A stretch of 64,000 nt of DNA from Hoplostethus atlanticus. Taxonomy: Eukaryota > Chordata > Actinopteri > Trachichthyiformes > Trachichthyidae. The stretch covers positions 5,190,001 through 5,254,000 of the forward strand of contig JAXDDX010000011.1 in NCBI GenBank assembly GCA_034670405.1. Direction: 5' to 3'. Position numbers and translations under genes: made by a program. Below, piece after piece: positions 1-12,886 of the stretch (position 1 is its first letter; every line of letters begins with the position of its first letter). Below the pieces are notes generated by a model. That model made no database searches. It worked only from the letters and a program-made list of their open reading frames with translations, and was not told the DNA's origin.

Positions 1-994
1 CGGCCATCGCACCTCCGGCACCACGTGGCAACGAGCACATGACCAACGAGACGATCTGTTTTTTTACCAACCTCGTCTGCGGCGTGAAGGCCAAGTTACA
101 CTTTGAGCTGTTTGTGTGTGTGTGTGTGTGTGTGCACTTTACGCTGCAGAGGTAAGTACCATGCTTTAGATTCCTACGGTGGATAATGCACCTGAATGGA
201 CGCAATCATGTTGACGTTATGATCGTGCGCGGCGCCGCAGAGGGACTTTTTCTGCCCCCGAGACTTCAATTTATTACTTGAAACTGTGACACGGATCTAC
301 AGGGATGATTCATGGCCGAAAGGAAAATAGCTTTCTGTTTTGACGGGAGCGATGCGATCAGCAAAGGGGAGGGAGGTGGGTTTAGGGGGACAACAATAAC
401 AAAATGTTTGCCCGAGTTTGAGAAATGGCTGACAACGGAGGACCAGTCAAGTTGACAGGTCCGGTACTCTCATCCTCCCGTCTTGACTTTTACACTCTGA
501 AGCTGACGGGCTCACGGTTTGACTTTTTTTCCCGTTGGAGCGATGTGAAATTCCGAGCTGGGAACTTACGTTTACGCGAGGGTTTTGGCGGTTTACGGGC
601 GGTTTTAGAGCAGCTCGGTCGATGCTGGGTGTGAAACGGAAAAATTGAGATTTTGGGTGAGTGCAATAACATTCAGTTTACTGGGCATTTTACGGCGTCT
701 TTGAACGCGTCACATTCAATCAGAGCTGGAGCTATTTGTATTTCTACCATTTCCCAGCCCCCCCAAAAAAAAACTCATTCCGGCCCCAGACAAAGGCTTG
801 TTTTGTGCATTATGTGAATAACTCATTTCGGGGGCCCCCAGTTGTCAGATGCAACCTCAGGATAAAACTAAACTCGGGGGCCGTTTATTGCCGCACGGGG
901 AGCTGAACTTTCCGTGGCACTGCATCACACAGGGGTTGTTGTTGTTCAGGGTTCAAGCTTGGCTGAAAGCATACTTAGTGTAATGATCCATCGG

Positions 995-995
<1 letters not shown>

Positions 996-1046
<51 letters not shown>
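996..1046. repeat. (TG)n microsatellite, about 25 units
   Basis: A pure TG array, followed by two shorter ones at 1113-1132 and 1159-1194. Confidence 0.95.
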
Positions 1047-1049
<3 letters not shown>

Positions 1050-1155
1050 GAAGAAATAGATTATGTGCTGATGCTCGCCCACTTCATTGGCTTGTTAATG
1101 AGCATATTTGTTTGTGTGTGTGTGTGTGTGTGAGAGATTGCTCGTGGGAGTGTGT

Positions 1156-1196
<41 letters not shown>

Positions 1197-1526
1197 GTGC
1201 ACGCAGCCTCCCGGTCTGAAGAGAAGGGGTTAATGAACCAATCACAGTCCATCAGGGAGTCCATCTCCAGGCCTAGATGAGTCCGCTGGTCATTCGCTCC
1301 CTCTCTCTCTCGCTTTCCCCAAGTTCTCTCTCTCTCTCCCTCCCTCTCCTCTCCCCCTAATCTCTCTCTCCGTCCCTCCGCCCTGCAGGCTCCCCCCCCA
1401 GATCAGTGTTAACGAGGATATTAGCCGGGGCGGTAAACACAGTCCCGCCCTCAAACTTGGCAACCCAGCTTGGAGGTGAAGGGAGGACGGCGTGACTCAG
1501 GTCTCTCATTGAAATGACAAGTTTAG

Positions 1527-1613
<87 letters not shown>
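1527..1613. repeat. (CT)n microsatellite, about 43 units
   Basis: The longest dinucleotide array in the window, nearly pure with one early interruption. It can form H-DNA, and it creates an artificial Arg/Glu-repeat ORF on the minus strand. Confidence 0.95.
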
Positions 1614-1618
<5 letters not shown>

Positions 1619-2071
1619 GAGGGAAATGAAACGGGAGATGTGTGTCTAAGGTGTGTATGAAGGGGTGGCGGGCTGGAAACGACAAGAAGGCGGAAAAGAC
1701 AGTGCCGGCGGGGAGGGGTCGGATCACCCTGGCACCGGTTCCAATCGGAGGTCATGTAATTTCAGGCATCTGACTGGGGGAAGGAGAAAAACCTTTTATC
1801 AAAGGTGCTCACTGGGGCAAAATACTCAGGATGCTTGCCCCGTTTCATTGCACTGCGAACAAATCCACTCACCGGCCATCCCGTGCTCCTTCAGTGCCCA
1901 TAACTACAAACCGCAGTGTGTGTGTGTGTGTGTGTGTGTGCCCTGAAATGTGAACTTTGTTTATTTATAAGGTTTGCCTTCTTCGAGGGGGGGAGGAATC
2001 GACTATTTCCATCCGTAGTGAGCTATACATTTCCCCTATGAGTGGTTTAACGAGTACCTCAGGCTCCCACC

Positions 2072-2105
<34 letters not shown>

Positions 2106-2311
2106 AATGGGATGCAGTGTGTATGTGTGCATCAGCCCCTGTGGGGAGGAGGGAGGGGGGTCGCTCTGATAGAAAGGTTTACGCCCCTCCCTGAGGACCC
2201 TGGAGCAGCACTCACAAAACAGTCGCAAATCAATACCCCCCACATCTGTCAGGATGTGATTAAACTCCCACAGTCCCCAAACACACACACACACACACAC
2301 ATATCAGCACG

Positions 2312-2351
<40 letters not shown>

Positions 2352-2871
2352 ACGCGAAACCTGGAGTTCAAGGCCGGAGAACAGGTTAGTGCAGACTGTT
2401 CACTTCAGGCGCTACCGTCTCCTAGCGTGACCTTAAAAACAACGTCTCAACACTACGTCACACAAGAGCGGGACCCCAGAACGGGGGGGGGGGGGAGAAC
2501 CAGGCGTGCAGGCTTCGAGTGACACCTGCGACACCTGCCCCCGAGGCCCCATCCCCATCCCGTGCAATACGACTACACTTGAGGGTCTTAAGGTGCTTTT
2601 GCGTGCGCACAAAGACTGACCTACATAGATGAATGTGCGATGCTCTTTTGGACACAAAGGGCCGCCGCGGCTAAGGTAACCGGGGGGACTCCGAGGGAGG
2701 GAAATTCATCAAAAAGCAATCACCGGGTGCTCGGCAGTGACTGATCTAGCGTGGCATCCATTCATTATGGAAATCTGGCAACCTGGCTTTCTTTATCATT
2801 AAAGACCCCTCATTCTGAGAAATTAGCCCCTCTCTATTGGTGGAAAAACAACAGAACACTAAAACTGGACT

Positions 2872-2885
2872 GTTGCTATGGAAAC
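2872..2885. promoter_or_regulatory. RFX-type X-box candidate
   Basis: GTTGCTATGGAAAC differs by one base from the imperfect palindrome GTTGCCATGGAAAC bound by RFX factors. An inverted CCAAT (ATTGG) lies about 35 bp to its left, at 2836-2840. This is a motif match only. Confidence 0.3.
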
Positions 2886-3817
2886 TATGCGGGAGAAACC
2901 ATTTTAGGGAGAGCGGGCGGCAGGGGGGTGTGTGTGTGTGCGCGTGTACTGTCGGCCGGGTGTTATGAGAAGGCCGACGTGATCCTGCGATCAACAGGTT
3001 TACCGGCCGCCGCCATGCTCGGGCCCCAAATGGAACGGAAAATTAGATTTAGGATAGCGTGACATCGGACAACGGATTAGTCCGGCAATGTGGCGCCGCG
3101 TGGTTCGAGTGGGATTTACTATTAAAGCGAAGGTACAGTAGTTACTGGCGCTGCTGCAGATGGACCTCATTATTAAGAGATTACAACGTGGCTGCACAAA
3201 AAAATAAAAAAAATCAGACTCACTGATGTCAATCAACCTTTCAGAGCTTGAGAGGAAGGCACCAGCTGATGGGAAGTAAATGTTGAATTGCTGTTGAGTT
3301 ACAAAAAAAAAAAAAATGAAAATAATGCAGCGCTGCATGAATACTGCAGGATCTCCCCCCCCCCCGCATCACACACGTGCTAACTGCTAGCTAACTGCAG
3401 CGAGCGCCGACTTCAAGATTCAGAGCAGAGAGAGACGATACCTTCAAGGGCACAGCAAACGCCGAACCGTCATTTACATTCATGAATCGATAACCCTTGT
3501 CAGATGAAAAGGGGAAGAAAGAGGGAAATTCATTTAGCCATAACTTATCAAGCTTTTGACAGCAAACAATGGTTTTTCATGCCGGCATCCATGTGCATGC
3601 AGGATGCTGGAATATCGAATGTGATCTGTACAGTGTGGAGCCCCCCGCCCCGCCCTCCATGTTCACACCCACCTGGAAAGGAAAGGGTTAAGAGCATCAT
3701 ATACTCTTCATATACTCTTCCTTCAGCTCAGGTTACTAGACCTGGTTCCCACGGTGACCATTTAGAATCTACATCACACTAGGGGGCGGGTAACAGAGGT
3801 GGTATTACTTCAACACA

Positions 3818-4004
3818 TACAGTACTGTGCAAAAGTCTGAGGCACAATGTACAAAATAAATCCGCAAAGCGAAGATGCTTTCAAAAAGAACTAAATGAAA
3901 AGTTTCTAAATATAAAAAAATACTATAAACTAATACAGAAAACAAAAAAAACATATAAATTATCTATATCTAAATTTAAAAAAAGACTTTTGAACAGTAC
4001 TATA
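3818..4004. mobile_element. Tc1/mariner-type MITE
   Basis: A 187-bp AT-rich element with terminal inverted repeats: TACAGTACTGTGCAAAAGTCT at the left and its complement (AGACTTTTGAACAGTACTATA) at the right, one internal mismatch plus an end difference. TA dinucleotides flank it as in Tc1/mariner insertions. The GTGCAAAAGTCT end is typical of a fish Tc1-like family. No coding capacity. Confidence 0.75.
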
Positions 4005-4566
4005 AATGTGGACTTCAGATAGACAGAGTTAACTAGCAATGTTGGGACAACTACAATGATTTTAGCAGGGATGTTAGCTTACTAGCTAGTTCGCTACTAG
4101 CGAGCTATCTAGGCTAGATTTGGGTATTTTACTCTAAAATGTGAACATATTTCCCTCAGGATTCTTGTGAAATTCTTCTTTCTGAAATAATAAATGTTTG
4201 TGCGATACAGTTATACGCTGTTCTCGCTCTCCCAGGTAGAGCTTCCCAGTGTGATGCACTGTAAGTTAAAAATGGCCGCTGTGGGAATGAGTCCTGGAAG
4301 GATTCTCATCATACAGTATATAGGGAGTTCCTCGGATGTGTCGAGCTGCTTGGCTTGATTGACAGAAACACACTGAGCCATGCGTGGCTGCGCACAAACA
4401 CTAGATGGGCAAAAATAGACCGGGGTTTAGGATTTTTAGGATAGGTTTCCAGCTAGAATTACTCCTTTAACAAATGTGTAAAAACAGAAAAAGAAATCCT
4501 GACGACAAGACACGTATTCAAGTAACATAACCAACCCCCTGCCCCACAATGCTGGAGTATCCACTT

Positions 4567-4610
<44 letters not shown>

Positions 4611-5382
4611 ACCAAACGGCCAAATGGCGAGGCTGCTTCGCTGAGAGGCCCCCGGGCCCCCGCTGCTGCTAACCGCCAGGTATCCGTCTCTCATCCTCCA
4701 CTGGAATATAAATCACGGTGATATGCCAATTTACAAAAATGTACAGATTCCATTGGAATACTATTCCTGATTTATGCTCCGTATATCAGCATCATTAGCC
4801 TCGGTGAGCCAAATCCACCGGCCACCTGGGAGCCCGGTTGGATGGACGGGATGAGGAGGTGGAGGAGGAGGAGGAGGAGGAGGAGACACCATTTGGGGGA
4901 GGAAAAAGAAATGTGAGCGTGGCATATTGCTGATGACTGTTGGAAGGAAGAGGAAGTGGACGGGGGGGGTTACGGCAGATGAGCGATAGATTAGACGCCA
5001 CGCTCAGTCACCTGCCCGGGCCCGTACGCCGTGTCACACGCAATAGATGGAAGGCAGCCGAGCGGAAATATACCTGTGTGTATACCTGAGAGCGAACATC
5101 GCAAGCCTTTCAGCTGCTGATAACAGCCAGAGTTAACAGCTCACTCCCAGCCTGCTGCGGCAGCTCAGCCGGCGCCACACAGGGAGATTGGTATGCAGCT
5201 AGTTCACCTCCACCACTGTATCCACCAGAGAGAGGAGACGTGGGTAACGGGGCGGAGGGGGGTAGCAGACTAAGCTCACGTTCACATCAAAGCGCATTCG
5301 AGGCTGTTTATTTTCCTTTCGTTCGGATGGTTTGGAGTGAAAACATAATCCGTTATATATTATAAAGACATGAAAGTACACA
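4005..5382. other. Noncoding DNA
   Basis: No gene seen. It contains a TG array at 4568-4608 and a (GGA)n run at about 4856-4885. Between 4020 and 4470 there are AT-rich lines with repeated TAGCTAG-like words that may be old transposon DNA, but no ends could be found. Confidence 0.5.
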
Positions 5383-5523
5383 TTTGTGTGTGTTATTTGT
5401 TAAATCACATTGTGATCATCTGTTTTTATGCTTTATATGAAGCTCGGATCGTATTTAAGGAGCCATTCATACAGGAATGCAAGGTAATTCAAAAGGGTTC
5501 ACAAACTTTATCACGCAACTGTA
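5383..5523. mobile_element. Solo end of a Tc1-like transposon
   Basis: The 140 bp from TGTGTGTTATTTGTTAAATC to CACGCAACTGTA match the terminal inverted repeats of the Tc1-like element at 39725-40952. Shared words include GGAGCCATTCATACAGGAATGC and GGGTTCACAAACTTT, ending in the same GCAACTGTA tip. Only one end is present, with no transposase nearby, so this is a deletion remnant. Confidence 0.75.
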
Positions 5524-8500
5524 TTTTACAAATCCATGAAAGCCCTCTTGAGGGCCAGAGAGACTTTTTGTGGAGCGCAAAATTTGCTTGCAACTACTGG
5601 AACCCGGTCATTACACTGAAGTAGTCTTCATTTGCGATCCACTTCAATTTTAGGATCACTTTGTGGCACCATGAAATGATCAAGCATCACCATAGTCATT
5701 TCCTCCATTTTTTCTCCACTGGGTGTCCGGGTTCTGCAGCAGCGGACCTTCATTTATCATCATCACTAGAACCTAAGGGACCCATCCAGGCTGTGTCCTG
5801 CGCATCTTCCTCTAACTGCTCCACACCAGTTACTGTCAAAGTTCAGCCCCGCTCGCCATCTACATCAACCACTCTTAACAACACGCCGTCGCTGCAGTCC
5901 TCATCGACAAAAGCTCTCCGACAAGCCTACCAGCGGTCCATTTCTTACTTCACTTCATGGTGTGACATCGACTTCCCCAGAGCTTCATTTCTCCACGACA
6001 AGTGAACTTTTCATCAGCCTCCCCCCCCCCCTCCACGTCTGACAGGTCCCACTCACCGAGTGTCATCAGCCATCATTAACGGAGAGACAGCAGAGCCGCC
6101 GGAGGCTTTCAAAACCCCTCGCGTCACACTGGACAATAACCTCGGCTTTTACCAACTTCCATACACGCTGTCAGCAGAGGTTCTAGCTGTGTCCAAATAT
6201 TGTTCGGTACACACACAACCGTAAAGGCGTTGGTAGACTAAAAAATAGCATCTTTTTGTTTGACTCTGAGAGGCAAAATAACAAAAGAAAAGAGAAAAAA
6301 ATACAAACTTCTTAAAGAAAGATTTAAAGCTCATACCAAACGTTTCGGCCATGTTGCCTTTGTCAAGGTGGTTACAATCCTCATGCCCAAACCACCCGAA
6401 TTAGTGCCAGTTAACCTCTGACGGGCCCAAGACATTGCATCATCATTGCTGCTTCAATCATATATAAACAACATTTGAAAAAATACAGGAGAAAACAAGA
6501 AATTGTGCTGACAAAACGGCAAATATGCTTTTTTTTCCAATACCTTTTTTGTTTCTGAGTATGACATTCGTTTTCAGAAACACACCGCGCCTGATTCGAC
6601 TTTCTTAACAAATATTAACAAAACAAAAAAAGTTTTTTTCCCTTAGCCTTTCACTTGTTCCATCACCTGCGAAAAACTCTTTAGCGCTTTAAAGCTTTAG
6701 CGCTGTTCGCACTGGCAAAACAGCGCCCTCTTCTTGTTTTGTGCAGTAAAGTAATCTGCCTTCATGTTGTAAAGCAATCCAGCCGATTTCCTGTGCAATC
6801 CAACCCGGTAGTAACAGGTGAAAGGCAGTGTAGAGATCAGTAGAGGGCTGCCAGTCCTCGTTTGTTTACGGTAATTCTACTCATGTCTCAAAATTAGTGG
6901 TTCTGATTTATTGACATAACATTTGCCAGATAAGCTCCTCAGGCAGGTCCCATGTGTGGGGGCCTGGATGAAAAAGGGCTTGCTCGCGGTTAGATCTTTT
7001 TAGTCGAGACTTCAGAATGGCCAGGAGGGTCCTGTCTGAGGATCTCACGCTGCACCCTGGCTTACAGCGGGGTTATAGGCTCAACTTTTTTTTATGAGAT
7101 ATGGTTAGACAGAGTCAAAGGGTTAAGACTAGCGGGGTCTGGGTAGAAGGGAGAAGAGGGGGAAAAAAGTTTGAGTAGACAAAAAACGGCTGACGATTTC
7201 AGTGGACTTCAGTGGCAGCGTGTGTCTTGTGTCAGGACTTGAAATGCGACAAGAAAACATTCAGGGCAAATGTTGTAGTTGACATGTCATAACCAAATGC
7301 ATTTGACTTGATGAATATAATGGCTGAGTCGTGTTGTCGTGTTGGCAGGTACGATCGTGGAGATATATCTGGTCACCTATACAGTAACCTTTAAAGATGA
7401 CCTATGATTCATCCAGCGCTGTAGGCTGCTGTCACTGCTGCTCACATGCTGCTGCTATAAATGCCCTCAGAACTATGACTAAGATCCATTTTACTTTTCA
7501 GTGACAACTCGGCTCTAGTGTAGTGAACCAATCCCCAAACCTGGTTGGGGATCACCAACCCAACACACACACACCCACACATGTATGAATGTGTTTCAAG
7601 TGTACCCCAGTGTGTGTGTGTGTGTGTGAAGCCCCATCTACCTCAGGGCCATGCCCCCAGCAGACACACTCCCCATGTGTCCCCGGGCCCCGGGGGGATC
7701 CAGCGAGCGGCCAGCCTCTCTCTGTGAAGTCAGCACTTCTGTGTCGGATCAAATAATTGGATTCCCATTTGTCAGCAGAATACACGTGTACCCTGCACTC
7801 AGCAGATCCAAACGAGGGAGTGGGTGAGGCGGGGGGGGGGGGTTGTTAACATTTCCATGTGAGATTGGTTTAGAAACAAACACTAATTCTTGCAACTATG
7901 GCGTACTTTACCAAACATGATGTAACCACACACACCGCATGGCAGAAGGTATTTCTCTTTCTGACGCCTTCATGAACTTCTGTCAGAGAAGCTTTGCGTT
8001 TGATCGAGATGAATTCATTCCAACGACAGTATCAGTTTTGGAGGTACCTTCAAAACGAGACTCCTGCCTCAATGACATACAGGCAGATTGGAGTTACAGT
8101 TCTACACACCAGGCAGAGCTGCTCTGGAGGCCGAAATAATCTCATTGGTCGAGTTAAACCTCAGTGGGTGGAGCCAAATAGTTGCACAACTAAAACTCAT
8201 CGGTATACTATTCTAGTCTTAAAAGTCTTAAAAAGGATTTAGCGAGTCGATTTCAACCTGTCGGTTTACAGACGGGGAGTGGGCTGGCATTTGGAGGAAC
8301 CTAAAGAGAGTTTCACGTTGAGCTCAGAACCAGACCGGTCCAGTTTAAGGTATTAAATAGGATTTATCTTGCTATGATCCCTCTCTTGTGGGGAACGCCC
8401 CTAAACTTCAGGACCCGTGGTTAGCAATTCATGAGAAGTTTGTTGTTGGTCAAGACATCCCACATCCACCTTGGCTCTATGTATTGGGTACCACCCTGAA

Positions 8501-8935
8501 GTCTGGGTTCATATCATGACACTGGGTAAAAAGACTGGACCTCTGTGCAGTATCGTATCATGCTAACACTTACCTACTGACTGGCTGTGCAACCCCGTAA
8601 TCTGCTTGACAAATGTATATACAACCATTTTATTTGTATCATGCTGTACATTTGACCATATCCCCTTAAAACGCAATAAAACTTTGATCGCATTTTCCAA
8701 GTAACAGAATCTGTTACCATCATTGCATTGCCTAGCTGTGTGGCAGGCGTTGCTACTTTGGCGTTGATCATGTATGACCGGACGTTGTCCAAATTATCAA
8801 TAAAAAATAGCAACAGCTTCATATAAATTCATTTGAACACATTGTGAGAAACATCATGCATGAAAATTTAAACTATTGCTGCCCAGGCTCATTGAAATTA
8901 AACTTCCTATTTTGCAAACGTATCAGATATCCCAG
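5524..8935. other. Noncoding DNA
   Basis: No recognisable gene. A 114-codon ORF at 5661-6005 has no family I know. A small perfect hairpin lies at 7531-7552 (ATCCCCAA / TTGGGGAT around a six-base loop). Short TG/CA runs occur near 7564-7580 and 7611-7628, with a G-run near 7831. The 7100-8830 part is AT-rich and may hold old repeats that I cannot class. Confidence 0.5.
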
Positions 8936-9151
8936 CAGGGCCGGCCCTAGACTTTTGGGGGCCCTAAGCCCGTCTCTGAGCTTATTGTTTTGTCACTATT
9001 TGTGGGTAAAAATGTTGTCAGTTTTTGTTTAGGAAGTTCAATTTTTATTTCATTATTGTCTCGTGTTCATTCAAAAAATATTTTCTAGGGGGCCCCCAGA
9101 GACCAGGGGGCCTTAAGCAACTGCTTATATCTCTTAATGGGGCCGGCTCTG
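8936..9151. mobile_element. hAT-like MITE with 8-bp target-site duplication
   Basis: A 216-bp element with inverted ends CAGGGCCGGCCCTAGACTTT at the left and CAGAGCCGGCCCC (read from the right), both followed by a GGGGGCCCTAAG-like arm. The 8 bp on either side are tatcccag and tctcccag, seven of eight identical, as expected for a hAT target-site duplication. No coding capacity. Confidence 0.7.
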
Positions 9152-9778
9152 TCTCCCAGAGTAATTGACGATTGCACACCAGGCCTCCCCGTTTCTGCCG
9201 TTTAAAATCTCTGTAGCTACACGGCGAAATGTCACGTAGCGCTGGACGGGCCTGGTTACACGTCACTAGCGCGTCCCCGCTCGTACTCGAAACAACTTTT
9301 TGCGTGCTATCCTCCACAAGCGATGTGCACACGGGCCGTTACAGTTATGATGATCACGCACGATCTCGCTCCGAATCCATACCGGGCTGGAACTCTCAAA
9401 CGAATTCCATAATGAAATATAAATTGTGAAGTTATGAATCATGTAGCGCTAATGGTGTCTGGATAAAAGGTAAGACCTCTGCGCCGCCGCGTCCCCTGCT
9501 CATCCTCCTATCCTCACTACTTTGTCTGCGGGTCCCCCTGGGATATCCAGGGAACTCATCCATCTGCGAGGAGGGAGAACAAGATTTTTTGATTTTTATT
9601 TTTGGAGTGTATAAATTATTCAGAGTGCATCCCCCCCCTGCATTTATCTCTGATGGTGACTGGCTCTTCAGTGGGTGTCGAACTCTCTCTCTCTCTCCAT
9701 CTAACTCCCCCTCTTCCATCTGTCTCTCTCTTGTCTCTTGCTTTTTTTTCCCACTCTCTCAGCCCCCCATCCCTCTCT

Positions 9779-9824
<46 letters not shown>

Positions 9825-10867
9825 AGTAGATAAGATCTGTCTTTACCTCGTCTCAGAGGGGCCTTGGCAGGCACTCTCAGGAATATTGATCATGACACCC
9901 TTGTGTGTCAGACCTGCTCTGCGGCTGCAGCACACCCCGGCAGATAGAGCGGGGGGGGGGGAGGGGGGACTCTTTTCGGAGGGGACGGCTACACCGACTT
10001 CGGCTCCGCGCTCGGAAGCTCCGGGCACGATCGGCGGTCCGCCAGGAACAGGAGGAATCCCTGGCCGCGGAGCCATTACTTACAGGTACCAACACACCGG
10101 GCTCTCGGGGAACGCCCGGACCTTAAGTTTAGGGAGACTTTGAATAGTCTCGCTGCATTATTAAACTAGAGGGAGGCACAAATCTCACTTTCTGTCCTGT
10201 CCTACCCTCAAGGCTAAAAAACAACAACTGGTGGCTCACTCAGACCGGCTGGGGGAAATCTTGACAGGGGAAATTAATGAACGGGGCTCGACCCTGCCTC
10301 AGCAGCTGCTGTCGAGGCACCCTTGAGCAAGGAACCCAGATCTGAATTGGATCCGGTGGAGCTGCTCCAGTAGTAGAATACCAGTAGAATTACACCGGGC
10401 AGTCCCCCAGGTGGGAATGCTACGTACAAGTAGCCGCATGGATGTGAAGTAGAGGCAGCGCTGTAAAAGAGCATGCACACTCAGCAAAAAACCCTTCCCT
10501 GGGTGAGTAAAGGCTTAACCATACTATCCATCCCGTGACAACCTGACAGCTGGTGTAGTGTATGCAGGAGACATCAGCCTCCCCCCCTCTTCGGACCACA
10601 GCAACACCCAAAGACTAACACATTCCTCTCCCAGGGTCTTCCTATGAGGTCAAGACCCCTGCTGTGCTCCTAGGGACCCCAGGAACCCCCCTCTCTCGGC
10701 AAAAGGTGGATTTCCCCATAAAACCGTCAAAAGTAACACTTTGCAGGTTTTACTAGCCGCTCGGGTGCCATTAGGAGATGGGACCGATGATAAGGGCCGG
10801 GGAAATGAACCTAATCTACCTTCCAAGGGAGACACAGAATAAGAGAACAAAGAAACTCTGGAATGTG
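9152..10867. other. Noncoding DNA with simple repeats
   Basis: Contains a CA array at 9780-9820, a CT-rich tract at 9680-9780, a G-run at 9950-9966 and a SINE/LINE2-tail-like piece at about 10300-10445 (GAGGCACCCTTGAGCAAGGA). No gene is supported. Confidence 0.5.
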
Positions 10868-11363
10868 TTGCAAAAATGTGCTTTCTTTATATGTTTTATT
10901 AGATTTAAACTTCACATCCTGTGGCGGATGATGTACCCTACTCCCCAATGTATTATCTTGCTTATGCAAGGCACACAGCGTGTGTTATTAAGATTTTTGG
11001 TTTACTCGCCAGCGTTTTGTGGTAAGACAGTGATGTTTGGTATCATACAGACACATTTGTTGTAAGGTGATTAAATATGTCACTTTACATCCCCAAAGGG
11101 TCAAGAAAAACAATGTTTTCCAAACCTGAGCTGGAAATGCAGTTTTAGGAAAATGGGAATCACCGAGCATCCGGTTGTAAATCTGATGCATGCAAATGAG
11201 GGAAACACCTACTCTCCTGACTTGCCATAAAGCCCTCTGAGCCCTTTGGCTCTCTCTCTTAACTCTCTTACGAAAGAACTCACACGAAATCTTACAAACT
11301 CGAACGAACAAAGGAGGACAACTCCTGCAGCGGGCGGACGGGTAAAAACTCAGGCGGAAAGAC

Positions 11364-11395
11364 ATCAAGGAACATCAAGAAACATCAAGAAACTC
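11364..11395. repeat. 10-bp tandem repeat, three units
   Basis: Three copies of ACATCAAGRA in a row. The array is short and lies inside the LTR-like segment. Confidence 0.7.
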
Positions 11396-12068
11396 AACTC
11401 AACCGTCCTGCAGCCCGTTCCGCAGCCCGTCCTGTAACTAAGTTTGAACCTGGCTCAAAGCTCTTCTCTCAGCTCAAGTACCAGACCAGCTCTAGAGTGA
11501 ATCTTGCCGAGACGGCCGATTGAGTTCACTCCACCTGATCCAGAAGACTACGAAACCACGTCAGAAGCCAGCCGCTACTCTACTCTGCTTCCTGAACGAC
11601 GTGAGTCAACACATCGCCCTATCCCTCTATATCCACTGAGGTGAACTGTTGGCACGACGACTCCGACGAACAACGGCCCCCGGACCGCACTCCACAACGG
11701 CCCTCCTGACGTCGACTGGTCCAGACCAACACGTGCGTGTGTTTACCTGTCCACTGCGACTGCGCGACGGTTACCACGGAGACGAGGACGCCGCTGACAC
11801 CCTGCAAACCAGACGGTAACCAACTTTCTTGTTGATGCACGGGTGATGCAAAGGCAGTGTTGAACTGTGAAAGTGAGGTTAGAATACTCTCTCTCTCTCT
11901 CTCCACTATTCTCTGTCCTGCTGTCCCAAGTCTCCCGGAAACTGTCAGCTGTCCTCCAAGCCATCTTTCGCTGTTGCCACATTGCCGCAATTAGACGCAT
12001 TACGGCTCAAGTCGTTTTGTCGGTGCAAACTTCCTTGCCATCTTTGATCCCAATATCATTTGCCACTC

Positions 12069-12136
12069 TTATTTGATATATCCTCTGCCACTGTTTAACT
12101 TTCTACCTTATTTGATATATCCTCTGCCACTGTTTA
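12069..12136. repeat. 39-bp tandem duplication
   Basis: The 29-base word beginning TTATTTGATATATCCTCTGC occurs exactly at 12069 and again at 12108, so the period is 39 bp, with diverged spacer. Confidence 0.9.
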
Positions 12137-12390
12137 TCTTGCTATCTTGTTTGCCAGTTTTATTGCCATTATCTGTTTTAGTTTAGTATACATGTATTCA
12201 TTTTATTGGTGTTTTATTTACATAGTTAATAAAATCTTTGCATTTATAAAGAACTGGCTTTTGTGTGTCATTGATATATCCTGGACATGAAGGTAGAAAA
12301 TCACTGTAATCTAGAGCTCACTTCTTCTGATTATTAGACTGATATCATTATAAAGAGACTATTCCAGTGTAAACTGGTGGTGCCCCGTAA

Positions 12391-12822
12391 GTGTTAATTA
12401 ATAAGATATTAATTACTAAGAATAATTTCAATAATTGTCAATTTCAAGAATTGACCAAATAGTCTCATCGTTCATAACGAAGCTCAACACACTACACTGG
12501 GTAGGGAAGGGGTGTGTTGTCACGTGTCATGGCTGCCTCTACCTCACAGGATAAAGGGGCTCCACGCGGGCCACGCACTCACGGTCGTGCAAGGAACTCT
12601 GGGTAAAAACCACTGCACGGCATTAGAAGTTTCCTAGCAAGCCGGCTGTAACCTGTGATTGGCCCGGGGATGTTGTTTGCTTTGGGGGGGGGGGGTGCAA
12701 ACGATGTGAACTGGGGGCTGAATTTCCCACTAAACTCGCGAAAAGGAAATAAACCCCCCGCTGTGCGTCTGATGAACGCCGTGCTCAGGCATCCTAATAA
12801 GTACTAGCTTATAATTTCACGC

Positions 12823-12886
<64 letters not shown>

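Larger units (their letters stand above)
1..3817. other. Noncoding DNA 3' of fut8, microsatellite-rich
   Basis: No credible gene. Simple repeats: TG arrays at 113-134, 996-1046, 1113-1132, 1159-1194 and 1915-1940; a CT array of about 87 bp at 1527-1613; CA arrays at 2075-2103, 2279-2301 and 2315-2351; a G-run near 2484. ORFs here are translations of these repeats. The stretch at about 2740-3180 is AT/GC balanced, repeat-free and looks like a possible conserved noncoding element. Confidence 0.7.
10868..12390 (+). mobile_element. LTR-like fossil segment (possible solo LTR)
   Basis: A 1.5-kb stretch without protein coding that looks like a long LTR. It has an AT-rich left part, a CT-rich motif with short direct repeats in the middle, and an AATAAA at about 12229 followed by a T-rich tail. 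A tRNA-primer-site-like word (TGGTGCCCCGT) follows at about 12379. I saw no matching second LTR and no internal genes. Ends and family are uncertain; it is a broken, old copy at best. Confidence 0.25.

Noticed and set aside
1357-1755. 132-codon ORF with a long Arg-Glu repeat
   Set aside because: A translation of the (CT)n microsatellite; no start context or homologous flanks.
5661-6005. 114-codon Ser/Thr-rich plus-strand ORF
   Set aside because: No recognisable domain, poor start context and no splice or promoter support. It may be chance or a fragment of an unknown repeat.
7531-7552. Hairpin as a microRNA precursor or terminator
   Set aside because: The stem is only 8 bp, too short for a pre-miRNA, and rho-independent terminators do not apply in this genome.
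8574-8822. 82-codon minus-strand ORF in AT-rich DNA
   Set aside because: It looks slightly protein-like but matches nothing I know and has no neighbouring exon.
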